Notes: generated by a model from the letters alone, not told the origin. A DNA stretch of 64,000 bases from Apostichopus japonicus (GCF_037975245.1 NC_092577.1:3236501-3300500); one strand, 5' to 3'; shown: positions 12,331-31,808, numbered from the stretch's first letter. Translations and numbers: made by a program.

Positions 12331-12877
12331 AAAGCTGGAATAAGATTTTCAAGCTTACATGAAGGAAACAATAAAATTGCAAAGCTCCAAAATGACTGGT
12401 TACGAGTTACCATCTTGATTGAGCCAAGTCTTGACCAAAGTGCACATAGAAGGTAGTTATAACGTTACAAAATTATTTTAAGCTTATTGACTACTGTAAC
12501 TCCCTTTTATTTGGCCTTCCTGACTCTACACTGAAAAAACTTCAAACTGTTCAGAATTCTGCTGCCCGGTTAATATCATGTTCATCGCGTCATGATCACA
12601 TGTCTCCAGTGCTTCAATCACTCCATTGGCTTCCAGTAAAACATCGGTCAATTTATAAGCTCCTCCTCTTAACGTACAAATCACAACACTCCCTTGCCCC
12701 TGGTTACATTACAAATTTAATTCCTCAGTATCATCCTCAACGCCAACTTCGCTTGTCTACAAAGTGTCTTCTTGCCACCAGCCATTCCCCAAACACAAAG
12801 TTTTATGGAGAAAGAGCCTTCATCTCTGCTGCACCTCATCTCTGGAACAATCTACCATCTTCAATTCGCAATGCACC

Positions 12878-13516
12878 CAAGGGCGGCGGAACCGGGGGGG
12901 CACAGGGGGCACGTGCCCCCCCACTTTTCCTCAGGTTAAAAATGTGCCCTTTTTCTACATAAAAATTGAGGTGTCTCAAGTTACCAAGAGGCCAGGGAAT
13001 CAGAATGAACGCTCGGGAAGGGCCGTTTCCGGCAATCTAAGGGGTTTGTAAAACCAAAAATTTTCTTGTACGCTCCGCGCCAACCGATGGTGGCGCTCTG
13101 CTCAGATAGTCGTGCATACAACTTGGCAAATCCTGGCTACGCCCCTGACTTTTAATGAATTTCTGTGGGTCAAACTCAAAGCTATTTCGAATGGAAAAAA
13201 ATGTTAAGATATTAACAAGAAATAAACTCTAATTCGGAAGATTTCTACATTAGCAACTAGCATGATTTCACCTCATTTGTCTCAAAAGAAAACTTGTTCC
13301 TTGTTTCCCAATTTGCACATTGGATATTGCAGTGCTAGTATTTCCTGGGGGGAGGGGGGGGGTGTTGATGGAGTGATGTGTATACGCAAATAAGATTATA
13401 CAATAAGAGTTATAAAGGGTACTAAATATAAGCGTGCATCAGTCTAATCGAATTTCTGCAAAGTGCCCTTCGATGTTGGTGCCCCCCCCAAATTAAAAGT
13501 GCTTCCGCCGCCCTTG
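12878..13516. mobile_element. hAT-type non-autonomous element A (639 bp)
   Basis: Perfect 14 bp terminal inverted repeats CAAGGGCGGCGGAA are flanked by 8 bp duplications AATGCACC at 12870-12877 and 13517-13524. These lengths are typical of hAT elements. Removing the element and one duplication restores the LINE frame around it. Inside the left end are G- and C-runs, and at 13011-13111 lies a ~100 bp block shared with other elements in this window. No transposase is encoded. Confidence 0.92.
13011..13111 (-). repeat. Shared hAT internal block, copy in element A
   Basis: Read on the - strand it starts gactatctgagcagagcgcc and ends near the cggaaacggc / cttcccgag box. It is homologous to 39479-39580, 39723-39810, 40098-40200 and 44205-44305, although the element ends differ. 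Confidence 0.88.
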
Positions 13517-13674
13517 AATGCACCATCGGTTGACTGTTTTAAGCATCTCTTAAAAACACATTTATTCCAAAATTTACAGTGATTTGTCTTGCATATTTGT
13601 GTACTTGTTTTAAGCGCTTTGAGGCCTTTGCATAAAGCGCTCTATAAATACTTGCTTATTATTATTATTATACT

Positions 13675-14274
13675 GGAACAGTGCTGTGTGCATTATTTAA
13701 TAGCGAAATCTTTTAATATCCTTGATCCAACTCTTTTAAGTTCAAATAGTGAAAATGTATACTCTGCAACATTTTCTACCATCATTATTCAAACTTTGTG
13801 AACATGCATGGGTTTTCTTTAAAGACAACGCAAAGGTCATCGTAAGTTTATCAATGCAGGGCAAATTATTGTACTGTACAATGCCATCATGACACTACAT
13901 GGCTAGCTTTATTGTTCGGTACAGTCCCAGCAACTAACTTAATGTTAGGCCAACTGTTTGGTTGAGTTTGTGGGTTTGAATTTGCTACTGAGTGGGTAAA
14001 TACACTTAATGTTAGATATTTGAACAACATTTTAGTCCACAATCGACACAAATAGGCCTTTTTGGAATCTGTTGCTTGTATGGCAACAAAATGCACTGAT
14101 TGTTGTCTAAGTGGTAAGAAACCATACTGAACAGTTATATGCCTTCTTCAACTTTTCACAAGCTATGAACTGAGTTGGGCCTTTCCGTTGAGGTGTAGCC
14201 TTTACATACTGTTTGCCTCAGTAAGTACGGTTATTGTGCACTGCCCAGTAGGGTACTAGCAATTTAGTACTATA
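13675..14274. other. Intergenic sequence
   Basis: Nothing recognised: no coding motif, no tandem repeat and no transposon end. Confidence 0.5.
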
Positions 14275-14755
14275 GTCAGTATTGCGAAGTTCGGCATACT
14301 GCGAAGTTCGGACACCCTAAGAAATACACGATTTCACCATGAAAACCTACAGGAAGAGCCAAATTTCACCAAAAAGTACGAAGCTACAGTTATTTTCTCT
14401 CCAAACTGACCCTTGTGCAAGAAATTACTTACATATTTGTCAATAAAATGACGAAGATCTATGAAGTCTGTTATAGTTACTGAAAGAGCAACTGCGCCAC
14501 CAATTTTATCACCAGCGCCACACTGTGGGTTGCGTGTCCGAACTTCGCAATACTCTAGCAAAGAAATACCAGTTCCACAATCACGAAGAATCTTCTTGGA
14601 AAACAACGTGAAAACAGTTTGCAGGAAAGAAAGTTTGGCTGTGTATCGTACTATAACACAATTCTCCCACCATATGAAGTATATTTTCTGGTGATTTAGA
14701 CCAGAAGATTTAGTTTTGGGGTGTTTTAAGTCTTAAGTGTCCGAACTTCGAAGTC
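14275..14755. repeat. Cluster of inverted 'gcgaagttcgg' motifs, possible MITE
   Basis: The motif gcgaagttcggacac appears in direct orientation at about 14285 and 14301 and in inverted orientation at about 14526-14540 and 14738-14750. The outermost copies bound a 480 bp segment whose ends start CAGTATTGCGAAG and, inverted, CATGGTGACTTCGAAG. A target duplication is not clear. Overlapping ORFs on both strands are by-products. Confidence 0.5.
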
Positions 14756-15655
14756 ACCATGCTACTAGTAGTACTGTACTGGAATAGGCATAGTTATACC
14801 TTTGGTTAACAGCAGGAATATCAAGTATTGTCTGAAGGCTAAACTAGATAATAAATTGTTGCTGCAAGAAGGACAGCACACATAACCAATGAACCAAACA
14901 GAGACTTCTAATAGGTAATACCAAAATAACTACCACAAGCATATCACCTAATATGACTTAGGCCTATGCCTGCCTAACTTAGGTTTGGGTCTCTGTTATT
15001 GTGTTACTGTAACTTCAACGTTTCCGCAAGGAACTGCTTATTGTGCAATCTAACAGTTAAAACAATCCGGGTACATCATTAATAACATCCGAGTCAAATA
15101 AACTATAACTCATGAAATGAATTAATTCTTAGATTTCATTGATACCTGCATGAAATGTAAATAAACATATTATACTTACACATTCAATATCAAGCAAATG
15201 TCTGCCAGTTTTTACGACGGAAGATCACGACTGGTTTCTGACTTTATGATCCTTTGGACAAAAACACAACATGACACAGTTGACGTTAATTTACAGACAC
15301 ACGTACGTTACACCTTCCACTGGATTTGGGATTTCATTTGATCTAAGTGATATTTAGACCTGACCAGCGCATAACCTTACAAATATTCCAGAAAGATCCT
15401 ATGAAGTTTTTTTTTTTTCTGGTGATGGCGTGCTTGCACAATTTGTTGGGGGATTTGCTAAACGGTAAACCTTAATTTAGGGGTGACGAACATTAGGAGG
15501 GGAACATTTGAAAGGAAGGGAGATAGTAAGGAGAGTGGGAGGTGGTAAGGTGGTGGAGGGATGGGGAGGGGTTTGAAGAGGTATCGTGGTACATCAGTCG
15601 GTAACGTGATGGAGAAGGGATGAGAGCGAAACCTTAGACTAGTAGTAGTAAGTTG
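14756..15655. other. Intergenic sequence
   Basis: No gene or repeat is recognised apart from a T run near 15411 and a purine-rich tract at about 15495-15580. Confidence 0.5.
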
Positions 15656-15659
15656 AGTC

Positions 15660-16830
15660 TCGTCTATCCGACATGCTCAGTGATTAACCTCCCCACGCAC
15701 CACGATCTTGTGCAAGGTTTATTGCTTCCTCAAAATTCTTAATGTTAACGTCCTTAAATTGTGACTTTATATTTCCAAGCAAGGTAATCACGGGCCTTCA
15801 TACTGGTTTAGCAGTATGTCTCAGTGCTTCTCTTAAAGCAACCTTTGCCGGAGCGTCCTCCTGGAGTCTTGCTACATGACCGAAAAATCTCAATCTTCTA
15901 TGTGCGACTATGGATGACCAAGGTGTTTGGTTGGTTTCATTGTAGAGCTCATCGTTTGATAACCAATAATTATTGGTCCATCTAATGTTGAGAATATTCG
16001 AGGTAGTCTCCTTTGAAACGTGTCAACTTTGCGATCAAGATCCTTCGTTGTGCCCCACATTCCGCAATTGGACAAAAAAAAATACTCTTTAATTTAATAA
16101 AGCCTCAAAAATCCTAAGCTTAATGTTCCGGCTTATGTTTTTGCTTTTAAAATTAACTTGACATTATGTTGAAAGCACCGTTGGTTATACCAATTCTTCG
16201 GTCCCCAGCAATCTTCCAACATATTTACACTTCTTCCAACTTTCGTTTCCTTTTCTTGCCAGTGATTGAAAATTTCTCGGTTTTTGTGCAATTGGTTTTC
16301 AGATTCCTTCCTGTCAGTTTCTCAGAAACTCGTTTTTCGATATCTTGCAGTATATGCTGACCAGTTGATGCCCAAGAGATATCATCAGCGTATTATTGGT
16401 CTACTGTGAAAAAAATAGTTGGTGGTTGTGCTGTAATCATGATCAGCTAGCTGAGATGGCAGGATAACTGCATCGATATCATCTTTCAAAGAGTTGGCTA
16501 GGTATAGTTATAAAAATAGTACGTTTGCACTGTCTCCTTGTGGTGAACCAATGTTAGTGTTAAAAGGAAGTCCGAGTTTGCCCTCTAGTTTGGCGGTGTA
16601 GGAGACGTTATCGATTAGCAGTGATATCAGGTGAAGTCATGTGGGAAATCATAATGAATTTGGGAGACCAGAGGAGAGTTGCTTTGATGCCAATTGTTAG
16701 GAAAAGCACGATAAACTTATATGGTGAGTTGAACAAAATTAAACAATAACCTTCTAACATATCTAGTATTGCACATTTTCTATCATTTTGCTTCTCGGCG
16801 AATCACAAAAGTTGTATGGGACAGCTTGAA
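15660..16830 (-). pseudogene. Non-LTR retrotransposon reverse-transcriptase fossil
   Basis: On the - strand, conceptual translation across stops and frameshifts shows RT landmarks in order: KLGLPFNTNIGSPQGDS at about 16530-16590 (the G.PQGD box), YADDIS at about 16377-16397 (catalytic box), KKCKYVGRLLGTEE around 16200-16250, and RRLRFFGHVARLQ at about 15860-15895. A short Cys-free tail follows with DRGAWGG. The order matches LINEs with a C-terminal 'R.FGH..R' segment. Several in-frame stops are visible, so the copy is dead. No 5' ORF or target duplication was found. Confidence 0.8.
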
Positions 16831-17955
16831 CAAGAGCCTATGCCCTCTCGATGATATATGAAGCATTTCAATACCAACATGTCTTTTTTATGAATATTTC
16901 TTTCCTGACTTTATTGGCGGCAGTCACGACGATAATAAGGGACCAAGGAAGCAGCTGCCTCTCTCCTGCAGGCGCCCTAGAGGCCGTTAAAACCGAAAGG
17001 TGAGGGGGGGGGGGGAGGGGTTTCATTTTACCGGCCATCAGTAATTGCTAATGGATGCATAAGCCAAATAAATACGACGGTATCAAAAGTCTCTTTCTAT
17101 CTCAAGTAAAGCACCCATATGTCAAAAGTCACACCTTGACGCAGATACAATGTGTCTGTATCAACTTACAAATAAATACTCTATCGTGTTCATGAAATTA
17201 TTGTGATCAATTTTAATAACTTTAACTAGATCCTTGAAGCCGCAGTCGACCTTACTCTGAAAATTTCGGTATAAAGTCGAAATGTCGACATGCTAAGTCA
17301 AAATTTCGCAGTAAATACCAAACGTTTTAAAAATTTGTTATGGACCACTCGTCATCCTTAGCGTTGTTGCGTTCCGGCTCATATACCTCCCCGCCCGCTT
17401 AGTTGCTAGATTTAACAATTGCTATTTTGAGATTCAAAAGTTCAACTTTTGTGAGAAAAGTCGCAAAGGAATAATACGGCGAAATATCGTTATTGTGAGA
17501 AGGTCTTAAATTTTGACGATTTTAAGTGAAATATGTGAGATCAAATAATCTGAATTTCGAGAAAAGAGTTGAAAACTGAATGATTTGCCAAAAACTGAGA
17601 TAAACAGCGAACACTTCAATGCAAAAATAGGCTTCCAGACAAAATGATTACACAAAGAAATTTTTCAAAAAATAGTCGAAATTGACTGTCGAACTTCGAT
17701 GTTAAATGTGGACCCTCTATATCTACAATTTCACTTTCATGTGCACGAAATCACAATTTTGAGATACATTAATCGAATTTTGAGATATGACATTGGGGTA
17801 TACATGTTGAAACTTCGAGAAAGCAGTAGTAACTTTGTTATTAACTCAGAAAATGGAAATCAAAATCAAATAAACGAAGAAATAACGTGCCAAAGACGAA
17901 AAATTAAACTGATGAAAACAAAAAATATACCCAGAAAAACAACATATTTTCGAAA
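16831..17955. other. AT-rich intergenic sequence 5' of the LTR element
   Basis: There is a G run near 17004, then a stretch (about 17240-17950) rich in short 'gtcgaaat' and 'ttcgagaaa' words that look like a degraded simple repeat. No gene is supported; the 94-codon ORF at 17699 has no features and runs into the LTR. Confidence 0.5.
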
Positions 17956-17959
17956 GGAG

Positions 17960-18478
17960 TGTAGAGGACTTCACTTTTCTTAAATCGGAAGTGCGCCCTC
18001 ATTTTTATAAGATTAATTACGATCGATAATCACTTTATCAATGTCATGACTAATACTAGGTCAAGAGACATTGGTTTCGATAGAACAATGGATGGTTTTA
18101 TTCCGACGAACGATAAGCGAAATCTTTCACACAACGATAGAATATATAGCTACTTACGACTTACGACTTGGATTACGATATTCAACGGATCGACAACGCT
18201 TATACTTATGACGAAATTACGCTTAAACGGAAAACTTTTATTGTTTTTCCCTACTTTTATTCAATATCAAATCGGATACGTGTTGCCCTGCTTCCGGGCG
18301 AATTGTTTTTATGGATTAGGATTTTGATAGCGGAATTTGTGTTGGATTTTTAATTGGATCCTGTCTGTAGTATTCGTACGAGACGGCGACCTAGCGCAAA
18401 TAGGACTGTAGTGTTTGAGGTGAGTGACGTACTTTTATCTTTCATATAATTTACCACCTAATAACCCTAGCGTCCAAA
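17960..18478 (+). repeat. 5' LTR
   Basis: It starts TGTAGAGGACTTC and ends CCTAGCGTCCAAA. It ends in AAA, not the canonical CA; the boundary is set by comparison with the 3' LTR and by the GGAG duplication. Small ORFs inside are mirrored exactly in the 3' LTR and are not genes. Confidence 0.92.
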
Positions 18479-18479
18479 G

Positions 18480-18497
18480 TGGTGACCCCGACGTGAT
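18480..18497 (+). promoter_or_regulatory. Primer-binding site, tRNA-Trp type
   Basis: TGGTGACCCCGACGTGAT begins one base after the LTR. TGG pairs with the tRNA CCA tail, and the remainder is what I expect from a eukaryotic tRNA-Trp 3' end, the primer reported for CsRn1-like elements. The tRNA assignment is from memory. Confidence 0.75.
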
Positions 18498-18591
18498 TCA
18501 GCTAGGTTGCCTTGAATACTTCCCATGTACTAAAAATCGCATAATTTTTTACTACTGTTTTTCGCATTGGAATAATATAATACTGTACATC

Positions 18592-19419
18592 ATGGATCCA
18601 GAAAATTCCCACGAAACACAACAATCGCTATCCGCAGTTAGTATTAAATTACCTCCGTACTGGCCCAATGACCCAATTATCTGGTTCGCACAGGTTGAGG
18701 CGCAATTCGTAACGAGGAGAGTTACTAACGAGGATACAAAATATTCCTACGTGATATCGTCCCTACAACCGGAAATAGCCCAGGAAGTACGCGACTTGCT
18801 CATAAGTAAGCCAAGCGAACAACCCTATCAAAAACTAAAGGAGGAGTTGATTAAGCGAACAACGGCTTCGGAGCAAAAACGGCTCCACCAGTTGTTAATT
18901 TCTGAAGAATTGGGGGATCGGAAACCCACGCAACTGTTGCGCAAAATGCGTCAGCTGCTAGGAACAAACACCCTTCATGCGAACATTTTGAAACAACTTT
19001 TTGTTCAGCGACTTCCATCGAGCGCCCAACTAATTCTGGCGTCGATGAGCGACACCACACCGATAGAAACCGTAGCCGAGTTAGCTGATAAAATCATGGA
19101 AGTAACTCCTGCATATCCTCCCATCGCTGCCATACAAACATCCCAGGCCCAGGCACAAAAATCAGAAGTGCAACAACTAAGTGAACAAGTCCGTGAACTC
19201 ACTGCCCAAATTGCTTCACTAAAGTCAGAGGTCAGGGAGCGCAGTCGAAGCCGATCTCGAAGCCGACAAAGATTCAGTTCCCAGTCAAATAATACCAGTA
19301 ACGTCGACAGTGATATTTGTTGGTATCATCAATCATTTGGTGATAAGGCCAGGAAATGTAGAGCGCCATGCAAGTATCCAAGCAATTTAAAGCCGGAAAA
19401 CGAACAGGCCAGCGTGTAA
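18592..19419 (+). CDS. gag: Gag polyprotein of the CsRn1-type element
   Basis: 275 aa from the ATG in [11 protein letters not shown]; the frame is open further upstream but that part lies in leader sequence. The central part ([21 protein letters not shown]) matches the capsid-like retrotransposon Gag fold: a WF.Q.E.QF segment, then helical stretches ending in leucine-rich [22 protein letters not shown] Ser/Arg-rich stretch ([14 protein letters not shown]) precedes the finger [18 protein letters not shown], which reads CX2HX9CX3C, the rare CHCC arrangement. It forms the particle and binds RNA (family role). It overlaps pol by 52 nt, with pol in the -1 frame. Confidence 0.92.
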   Translation: MDPENSHETQQSLSAVSIKLPPYWPNDPIIWFAQVEAQFVTRRVTNEDTKYSYVISSLQPEIAQEVRDLLISKPSEQPYQKLKEELIKRTTASEQKRLHQLLISEELGDRKPTQLLRKMRQLLGTNTLHANILKQLFVQRLPSSAQLILASMSDTTPIETVAELADKIMEVTPAYPPIAAIQTSQAQAQKSEVQQLSEQVRELTAQIASLKSEVRERSRSRSRSRQRFSSQSNNTSNVDSDICWYHQSFGDKARKCRAPCKYPSNLKPENEQASV

Positions 19420-22400
19420 CGGTGGCGAGCGTTGGCCAAAATCGAAGCCGCCTGTTTTACATTCGTGACAGAACCACCACGAAACGTTTTCTCATTGATA
19501 CAGGGGCAGCGGTCAGTGTGGTACCCCCCGTACGTTGTGACCTATATAATCGCGGAAAGGGGCCATATCTTCAAGCGGCAAATCGGACCAAAATAGACAC
19601 TTTCGGGCACAAGTCACTAACACTCGATATTGGTTTGCGTAGGAACTTTCCGTGGGTCTTTGTGATCGCCGACGTGGAAACTGCTATTCTCGGTTGTGAT
19701 TTCTTACGATATTTTGGATTACTTGTCGATATTCGAAATAATACACTTATCGACAGGTTAACCAATCTCACTATTGAAGGCATCTCAACCGAAGAAACGT
19801 CCCTTTGTCCTATGTTTGCCACAACATCTAACGATTCACCTTATCATGCTCTATTAAAGGAATTCCCAGAAATTTTGCGGGTAACTTTTGAAGAAACACA
19901 GGTGAAACATTCGGTTACGCACTATATCAACACGATCGGAGCACCCATTTTTTCTCGCACACGTCGTCTACCGCCCAACAAGCTAACTATCGCTCGACAA
20001 GAATTTGACCACATGCTGCAACTTGGGATCGTCCGACAATCTAACAGCAATTGGTCATCCCCTCTACACATGGTGCCCAAAAAGAACGGAGATTGGAGGC
20101 CATGTGGCGATTATCGAGCCCTTAACAACGTTACCATTCCAGACCGCTATCCTATTCCACACATTCACGATTTCTCAACTTCACTGTCGGGAACATCAAT
20201 TTATTCCAAAATTGATCTAGTGCGAGCCTACCATCAAATCCCAGTGGAAGACTCCGATATTTGCAAAACGGCCATCACAACCCCATTCGGCCTCTTCGAA
20301 TTCAAACGAATGCCGTTTGGACTCCGCAATGCCGCCCAGACGTTCCAACGCTTCATGGACGAGGTAACGCGCGGTTTGCCATTTTGCTACACTTACATTG
20401 ATGACGTACTCGTGGCCAGCAAATCCCCAGAGGAACATACCCGTCACCTTAAACAGCTGTTTGCCAGACTCGCAGATTACGGAGTGGTGATCAATCCAAC
20501 TAAGTGTCAGTTCGGTGTTCCAGAACTCGAATTTCTTGGACACAAATTGAGCTCCAAAGGAATATCACCTCTCCCGGAGAAAGTGCAAGCCATAGCCGAA
20601 TTTCCGAAACCAAATTCGTTACGCAAACTTCGAGAATATCTTGGACTTGTCAACTTTTATAGGAGATTCATCCCGGGATGTTCCAGTATTTTACACCCGT
20701 TAACAGACTTATTAGCCGGAAAGAAGCCAAAGTCAGCACCGATTGACTGGAATGACGAAGCATCCGAATCATTCGAGGAGAGCAAACGAGCGCTCGCCAA
20801 CGCAACTCTCCTTTCGCATCCCGACTCATCCAAACCCCTTTCATTAATGGTGGACGCCTCGGATAAAGCCTTAGGAGGCGTGTTACAGCAAAATATTGAA
20901 GGAGTTTGGCATCCAATCTCGTTTTTCTCCCGAAAACTAAGCGAGACAGAATCGCGATACAGTGCATTTGGTCGTGAACTACTAGCAATATACTCGGCAA
21001 TACGTCATTTCCGTCATATACTAGAGGGACGACAATTCTTCATTCTCACCGACCACAAACCACTAACATACGCGTTAAAAACTAGTACCGACCGCTACTC
21101 ACCGAGAGAGATACGGCATCTGGATTTCGTTTCCCAGTTCACGGCGGATATTCGCCACGTCAGTGGAAAGGACAATGTCGTCGCAGACGCACTGTCTCGT
21201 TTAGGCGTTAACGCATTCCGTCAAGGTTTGCCCGCATCTACCCTGATCGACTTTGCTCAAATCGCTGCAAAACAACAACATGATATTCAGCTTCAGGAAT
21301 TGAAGGACTCCACTGTCATGAACTTTCAGGAGATTCCGCTCCCATCATCACCTGGCACGATATGGTGTGATATGTCAACCGGTTCACCTCGACCGTTTAT
21401 ACCGAAGGTGTTTCGGAAAGACATTTTTAATTCACTTCACTCCATGTCGCATCCTGGAATCAGAGCAACACGGAAACTTATCACGGACCGTTTCGTGTGG
21501 CCCAACATAAACAAAGACGTCAGGTCCTGGGCTAAATCATGTGAGTCCTGCCAACGCGCCAAAGTACACCGACACACGACGACGCCACTTGGTACTTTTG
21601 CTGTCCCCGATGCTCGTTTCGAACACATTCATTTGGACATTGTGGGCCCACTCCCACCGTCAAGAGGATACAAATACCTCCTCACCGTTATCGACCGCTT
21701 CACTCGTTGGCCGGAAGCAATCTGTATTCCAGATATCACTGCCCAGACTGTCGCTGAAGCATTTGTCAGCAGATGGATTTCCATTTTCGGTGTGCCATCG
21801 ACTATAACGACGGATAGAGGCGCTCAATTCGAATCTGCTCTGTTCAAACAACTGACCGCTCTTCTCGGCAGCAAACGAATACGTACGACTGCGTATCACC
21901 CGATATCCAACGGGCTTGTGGAACGCTTCCATAGGCATCTCAAATCATCCATCAAAGCTCAACGCGATCCTTCTAAGTGGGCCGAGGTTTTGCCACTTGT
22001 TTTGTTAAGCATACGTACAACGCTAAAAGCCGACCTCGGGTGCAGTGCAGCGGAATTAGTTTTCGGTACTACTCTTCGCGTGCCATGTCAACTGGTATCT
22101 CCTGTTCCTGACGTGAAAGAACTTGACCCTACAATTTTCGTCGACCGCCTGAAACGTCAGATGGCCGATTTAAAACGGACCGACACCAGGCCAAATCAAC
22201 GACATGCGCAGCAGTCCGACGATCTTCAGCACTGCACACACGTTTGGGTTAGAGTCGATTCAGTGAAACGTCCACTGCAACCTCCGTACCGAGGGCCTTT
22301 CCGTGTCATTTCCAGGGGCGACAAAACATTTGTATTGGACATCAATTGCAAACACGACACAGTGTCGATTGACAGGTTAAAGGTCGCGTATGCTGAAGAC

Positions 22401-22583
22401 GATGAACTTGTGGAACCGACCGAACCGCTTACTTTGCCCACGCCCTCTTTCGAGAACGACGAACTTTCAACCAAGACACGCCACTCTGACGATACGCCCA
22501 CCGGACTCATACAGCCTGACCCCAAGCCACAGACCGTTACGCGATCAGGTAGGCGGGTTCATTGGCCAGTGCGATATAGGTGA
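19368..22583 (+). CDS. pol: Pol polyprotein: protease, reverse transcriptase, RNase H, integrase
   Basis: 1071 codons, uninterrupted. In order: aspartic protease with DTGA at residues 44-47; reverse transcriptase with [16 protein letters not shown], the FGL..A..FQRFMD region and catalytic YIDD at 343-346; RNase H starting near D496 ([12 protein letters not shown]) with TDHKPL; integrase with an HHCC zinc region at about 690-730 ([18 protein letters not shown]) and a DD35E triad at D757, D816 and E852; a GPY/F-like C-terminal module ([12 protein letters not shown]). It is probably made by -1 frameshifting from gag in the 19368-19419 overlap; the ATG at 19368 could instead start it independently. 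All catalytic residues I can check are present. Confidence 0.95.
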   Translation: MQVSKQFKAGKRTGQRVTVASVGQNRSRLFYIRDRTTTKRFLIDTGAAVSVVPPVRCDLYNRGKGPYLQAANRTKIDTFGHKSLTLDIGLRRNFPWVFVIADVETAILGCDFLRYFGLLVDIRNNTLIDRLTNLTIEGISTEETSLCPMFATTSNDSPYHALLKEFPEILRVTFEETQVKHSVTHYINTIGAPIFSRTRRLPPNKLTIARQEFDHMLQLGIVRQSNSNWSSPLHMVPKKNGDWRPCGDYRALNNVTIPDRYPIPHIHDFSTSLSGTSIYSKIDLVRAYHQIPVEDSDICKTAITTPFGLFEFKRMPFGLRNAAQTFQRFMDEVTRGLPFCYTYIDDVLVASKSPEEHTRHLKQLFARLADYGVVINPTKCQFGVPELEFLGHKLSSKGISPLPEKVQAIAEFPKPNSLRKLREYLGLVNFYRRFIPGCSSILHPLTDLLAGKKPKSAPIDWNDEASESFEESKRALANATLLSHPDSSKPLSLMVDASDKALGGVLQQNIEGVWHPISFFSRKLSETESRYSAFGRELLAIYSAIRHFRHILEGRQFFILTDHKPLTYALKTSTDRYSPREIRHLDFVSQFTADIRHVSGKDNVVADALSRLGVNAFRQGLPASTLIDFAQIAAKQQHDIQLQELKDSTVMNFQEIPLPSSPGTIWCDMSTGSPRPFIPKVFRKDIFNSLHSMSHPGIRATRKLITDRFVWPNINKDVRSWAKSCESCQRAKVHRHTTTPLGTFAVPDARFEHIHLDIVGPLPPSRGYKYLLTVIDRFTRWPEAICIPDITAQTVAEAFVSRWISIFGVPSTITTDRGAQFESALFKQLTALLGSKRIRTTAYHPISNGLVERFHRHLKSSIKAQRDPSKWAEVLPLVLLSIRTTLKADLGCSAAELVFGTTLRVPCQLVSPVPDVKELDPTIFVDRLKRQMADLKRTDTRPNQRHAQQSDDLQHCTHVWVRVDSVKRPLQPPYRGPFRVISRGDKTFVLDINCKHDTVSIDRLKVAYAEDDELVEPTEPLTLPTPSFENDELSTKTRHSDDTPTGLIQPDPKPQTVTRSGRRVHWPVRYR

Positions 22584-22652
22584 AGAACTGTGTACATAAA
22601 TGTTTTATATTACGTTTTGTTTTTCTTATCGATCACTCTTTTTCGCGAGTGA

Positions 22653-22664
22653 TCTGGAAGGGGG
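22653..22664 (+). promoter_or_regulatory. Polypurine tract
   Basis: The purine run ggaaggggg sits just 5' of the 3' LTR, separated by 'cta'. It is the expected primer for plus-strand synthesis. Confidence 0.75.
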
Positions 22665-22667
22665 CTA

Positions 22668-23187
22668 TGTAGAGGACTTCACTTTTCTTAAATCGGAAGT
22701 GCGCCCTCATTTTTATAAGATTAATTACGATCGATAATCACTTTATCAATGTCATGACTAATACTAGGTCAAGAGACATTGGTTTCGATAAAAACAATGG
22801 ATGGTTTTATTCCGACGAACGATAAGCGAAATCTTTCACACAACGATAGAATATATAGCTACTTACGACTTACGACTTGGATTACGATATTCAACGGATC
22901 GACAACGCTTATACTTATGACGAAATTACGCTTAAACGGAAAACTTTTATTGTTTTTCCCTACTTTTATTCAATATCAAATCGGATACGTGTTGCCCTGC
23001 TTCCGGGCGAATTGTTTTTATGGATTAGGATTTTGATAGCGGAATTTGTGTTGGATTTTTAATTGGATCCTGTCTGTAGTATTCGTACGAGACGGCGACC
23101 TAGCGCAAATAGGACTGTAGTGTTTGAGGTGAGTGACGTACTTTTATCTTTCATATAATTTACCACCTAATAACCCTAGCGTCCAAA
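22668..23187 (+). repeat. 3' LTR
   Basis: Nearly identical to the 5' LTR; the only differences noted are in 'cgatagaac' versus 'cgataaaaac'. It is followed by GGAG, the target duplication. Confidence 0.92.
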
Positions 23188-23435
23188 GGAGAAAAACGAA
23201 GAAAATATAATCGTGAAAACGAGAATTCAAACAGAGAATAACCGAAAATTAAATTTGAACGAACGACTTTTGTTTTTAAACAATGGCCGTAGTCAGCTTC
23301 CTTAGTACACCTCGTTGAATGGTTGTAATTGAAAAAGAAAAGACTGCCAAATTATTGTCCCATTCTGCGTTCCATATCACACAGTTTTAAACTTGACGAC
23401 ACCAGCGAACTTTCCACCAAACATATGTTTCTGCC

Positions 23436-30882
<7,447 letters not shown>

Positions 30883-30954
30883 AAAGGAGGGGCAAAACTG
30901 GTGGGCAGAAGTTGATTGCAATCCCTGATCTGTAGGCAGAACCGGCTGTGTGCC

Positions 30955-31705
30955 TGCAACATCAGGGCAAGCTGTGACCTGTATGTCCCAACAACATCAT
31001 AGAGAGACCGATGTGTGTCTGCAACATCTTAACAAGCAACGTGAATGTTTAGTAGTGTCTGCAACATCATTGCAAGCAGTGACATGACTGTTTACTAGTG
31101 GCTGCAACATTATGGCAAGCAGTGACATGTTTGTTTCGTAGTGTCTGCAACATCATGGCAAGCAGCCTGAATGTTTATTAGTGTCTGCAACATGGAAAGC
31201 AGTGACATGACTGTTTACTAGTGGCTGCAACATCATGGCAAGCAGTGACATGAATGTTTAGTAGTATCTGCAACATCATGGCAAGCAGTGACATGAATGT
31301 TTAGTAGTGTCTGCAACATCATGGCAAGCAGTGAAATGAATGTTTAGTAGTGTCTGCAACATCATGGCAAGCAGCGTGAATGTTTAATTTAGAATGTTTA
31401 GTGTCTGCATCATGGCAAGCATTGGCATGACTGGTAGTGTCTGCAACATCATGGCAAGCAATGACATGACTGGCTGTGTCTGCAACATTATGGCAAGCAT
31501 TGACATGACTGGCTGTCTGCATCATGGCAAGCATTGACATGACTGGCTGTGTCTGCATCATGGCAAGCATTGGCATGTGTCTGCAACATCATGGCAAGCA
31601 TTGGCATGACTGTGTCTGCAACATCATGGCAAGCATTGACATGACTATGTCTGCAACATCATGGCAAGCAGTGACATGACTGGATGTGTCTGCAACATCA
31701 TGGCA
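30955..31705 (+). repeat. Minisatellite in the NUP42 3' UTR
   Basis: About 18 copies of a 35-45 bp unit, based on tgtctgcaacatcatggcaa followed by gcagtgacatga and, in the first half, atgtttagtag. Unit length shrinks along the array. It follows the stop codon by about 75 bp and precedes the poly(A) signal, so it is probably in the mature mRNA. ORFs read from it on the - strand are artefacts. Confidence 0.9.
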
Positions 31706-31808
31706 CCCAGGGTATGATGGAGGGACACAACAGCAGCCGTTTGACCCTACAAGGGTCTAAAACTATGCCCTCTCCCTCATCTTTTTGACATGGTGTACTC
31801 TCTTGAGT

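Larger units (their letters stand above)
12478..13674 (+). pseudogene. LINE 3' end (CR1/L2-like), split by a hAT insertion
   Basis: Translation from 12478 shows the C-terminal tail common to CR1/L2-type reverse transcriptases: LIDYCNSLLFGLP, LQTVQNSAARLI, LHWLPVKHRSIYKLLLLTYK, YGERAFISAAPHLWNNLPSSIR. The frame stops at 12877 where a hAT-type MITE entered and resumes at 13525 (VDCFKHLLKTHLFQ). It ends in a LINE-type tail, gcgctctataaatac followed by (TTA)n at 13655-13670. No catalytic RT region is present, so this is a 5'-truncated dead copy. The exact LINE clade is not resolved. Confidence 0.85.
17960..23187 (+). mobile_element. Full-length Ty3/Gypsy LTR retrotransposon, CsRn1 clade
   Basis: The layout is LTR, primer-binding site, gag, pol, polypurine tract, LTR. 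The LTRs (519 and 520 bp) differ by about one substitution and one indel near 18085, pointing to a recent insertion. A 4 bp duplication GGAG flanks the element at 17956-17959 and 23188-23191. The clade call rests on three points: a CX2HX9CX3C (CHCC) Gag finger instead of CCHC, a primer-binding site that fits the tRNA-Trp 3' end, and a Pol with a GPY/F-like C-terminus and no chromodomain (family knowledge of CsRn1/Kabuki elements). Both ORFs are open, so the copy may be able to move. Confidence 0.93.

Noticed and set aside
18046-18353. Small ORFs in the 5' LTR, repeated at 22779-23062
   Set aside because: Present in both LTRs and overlapping in different frames; no evidence of a protein.
20217-22525. 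Several 60-110 codon ORFs on the - strand of pol
   Set aside because: Shadows of the retrotransposon Pol frame.
31319-31576. 85-codon ORF rich in NACH and ADT repeats
   Set aside because: Antisense reading of the NUP42 3' minisatellite.
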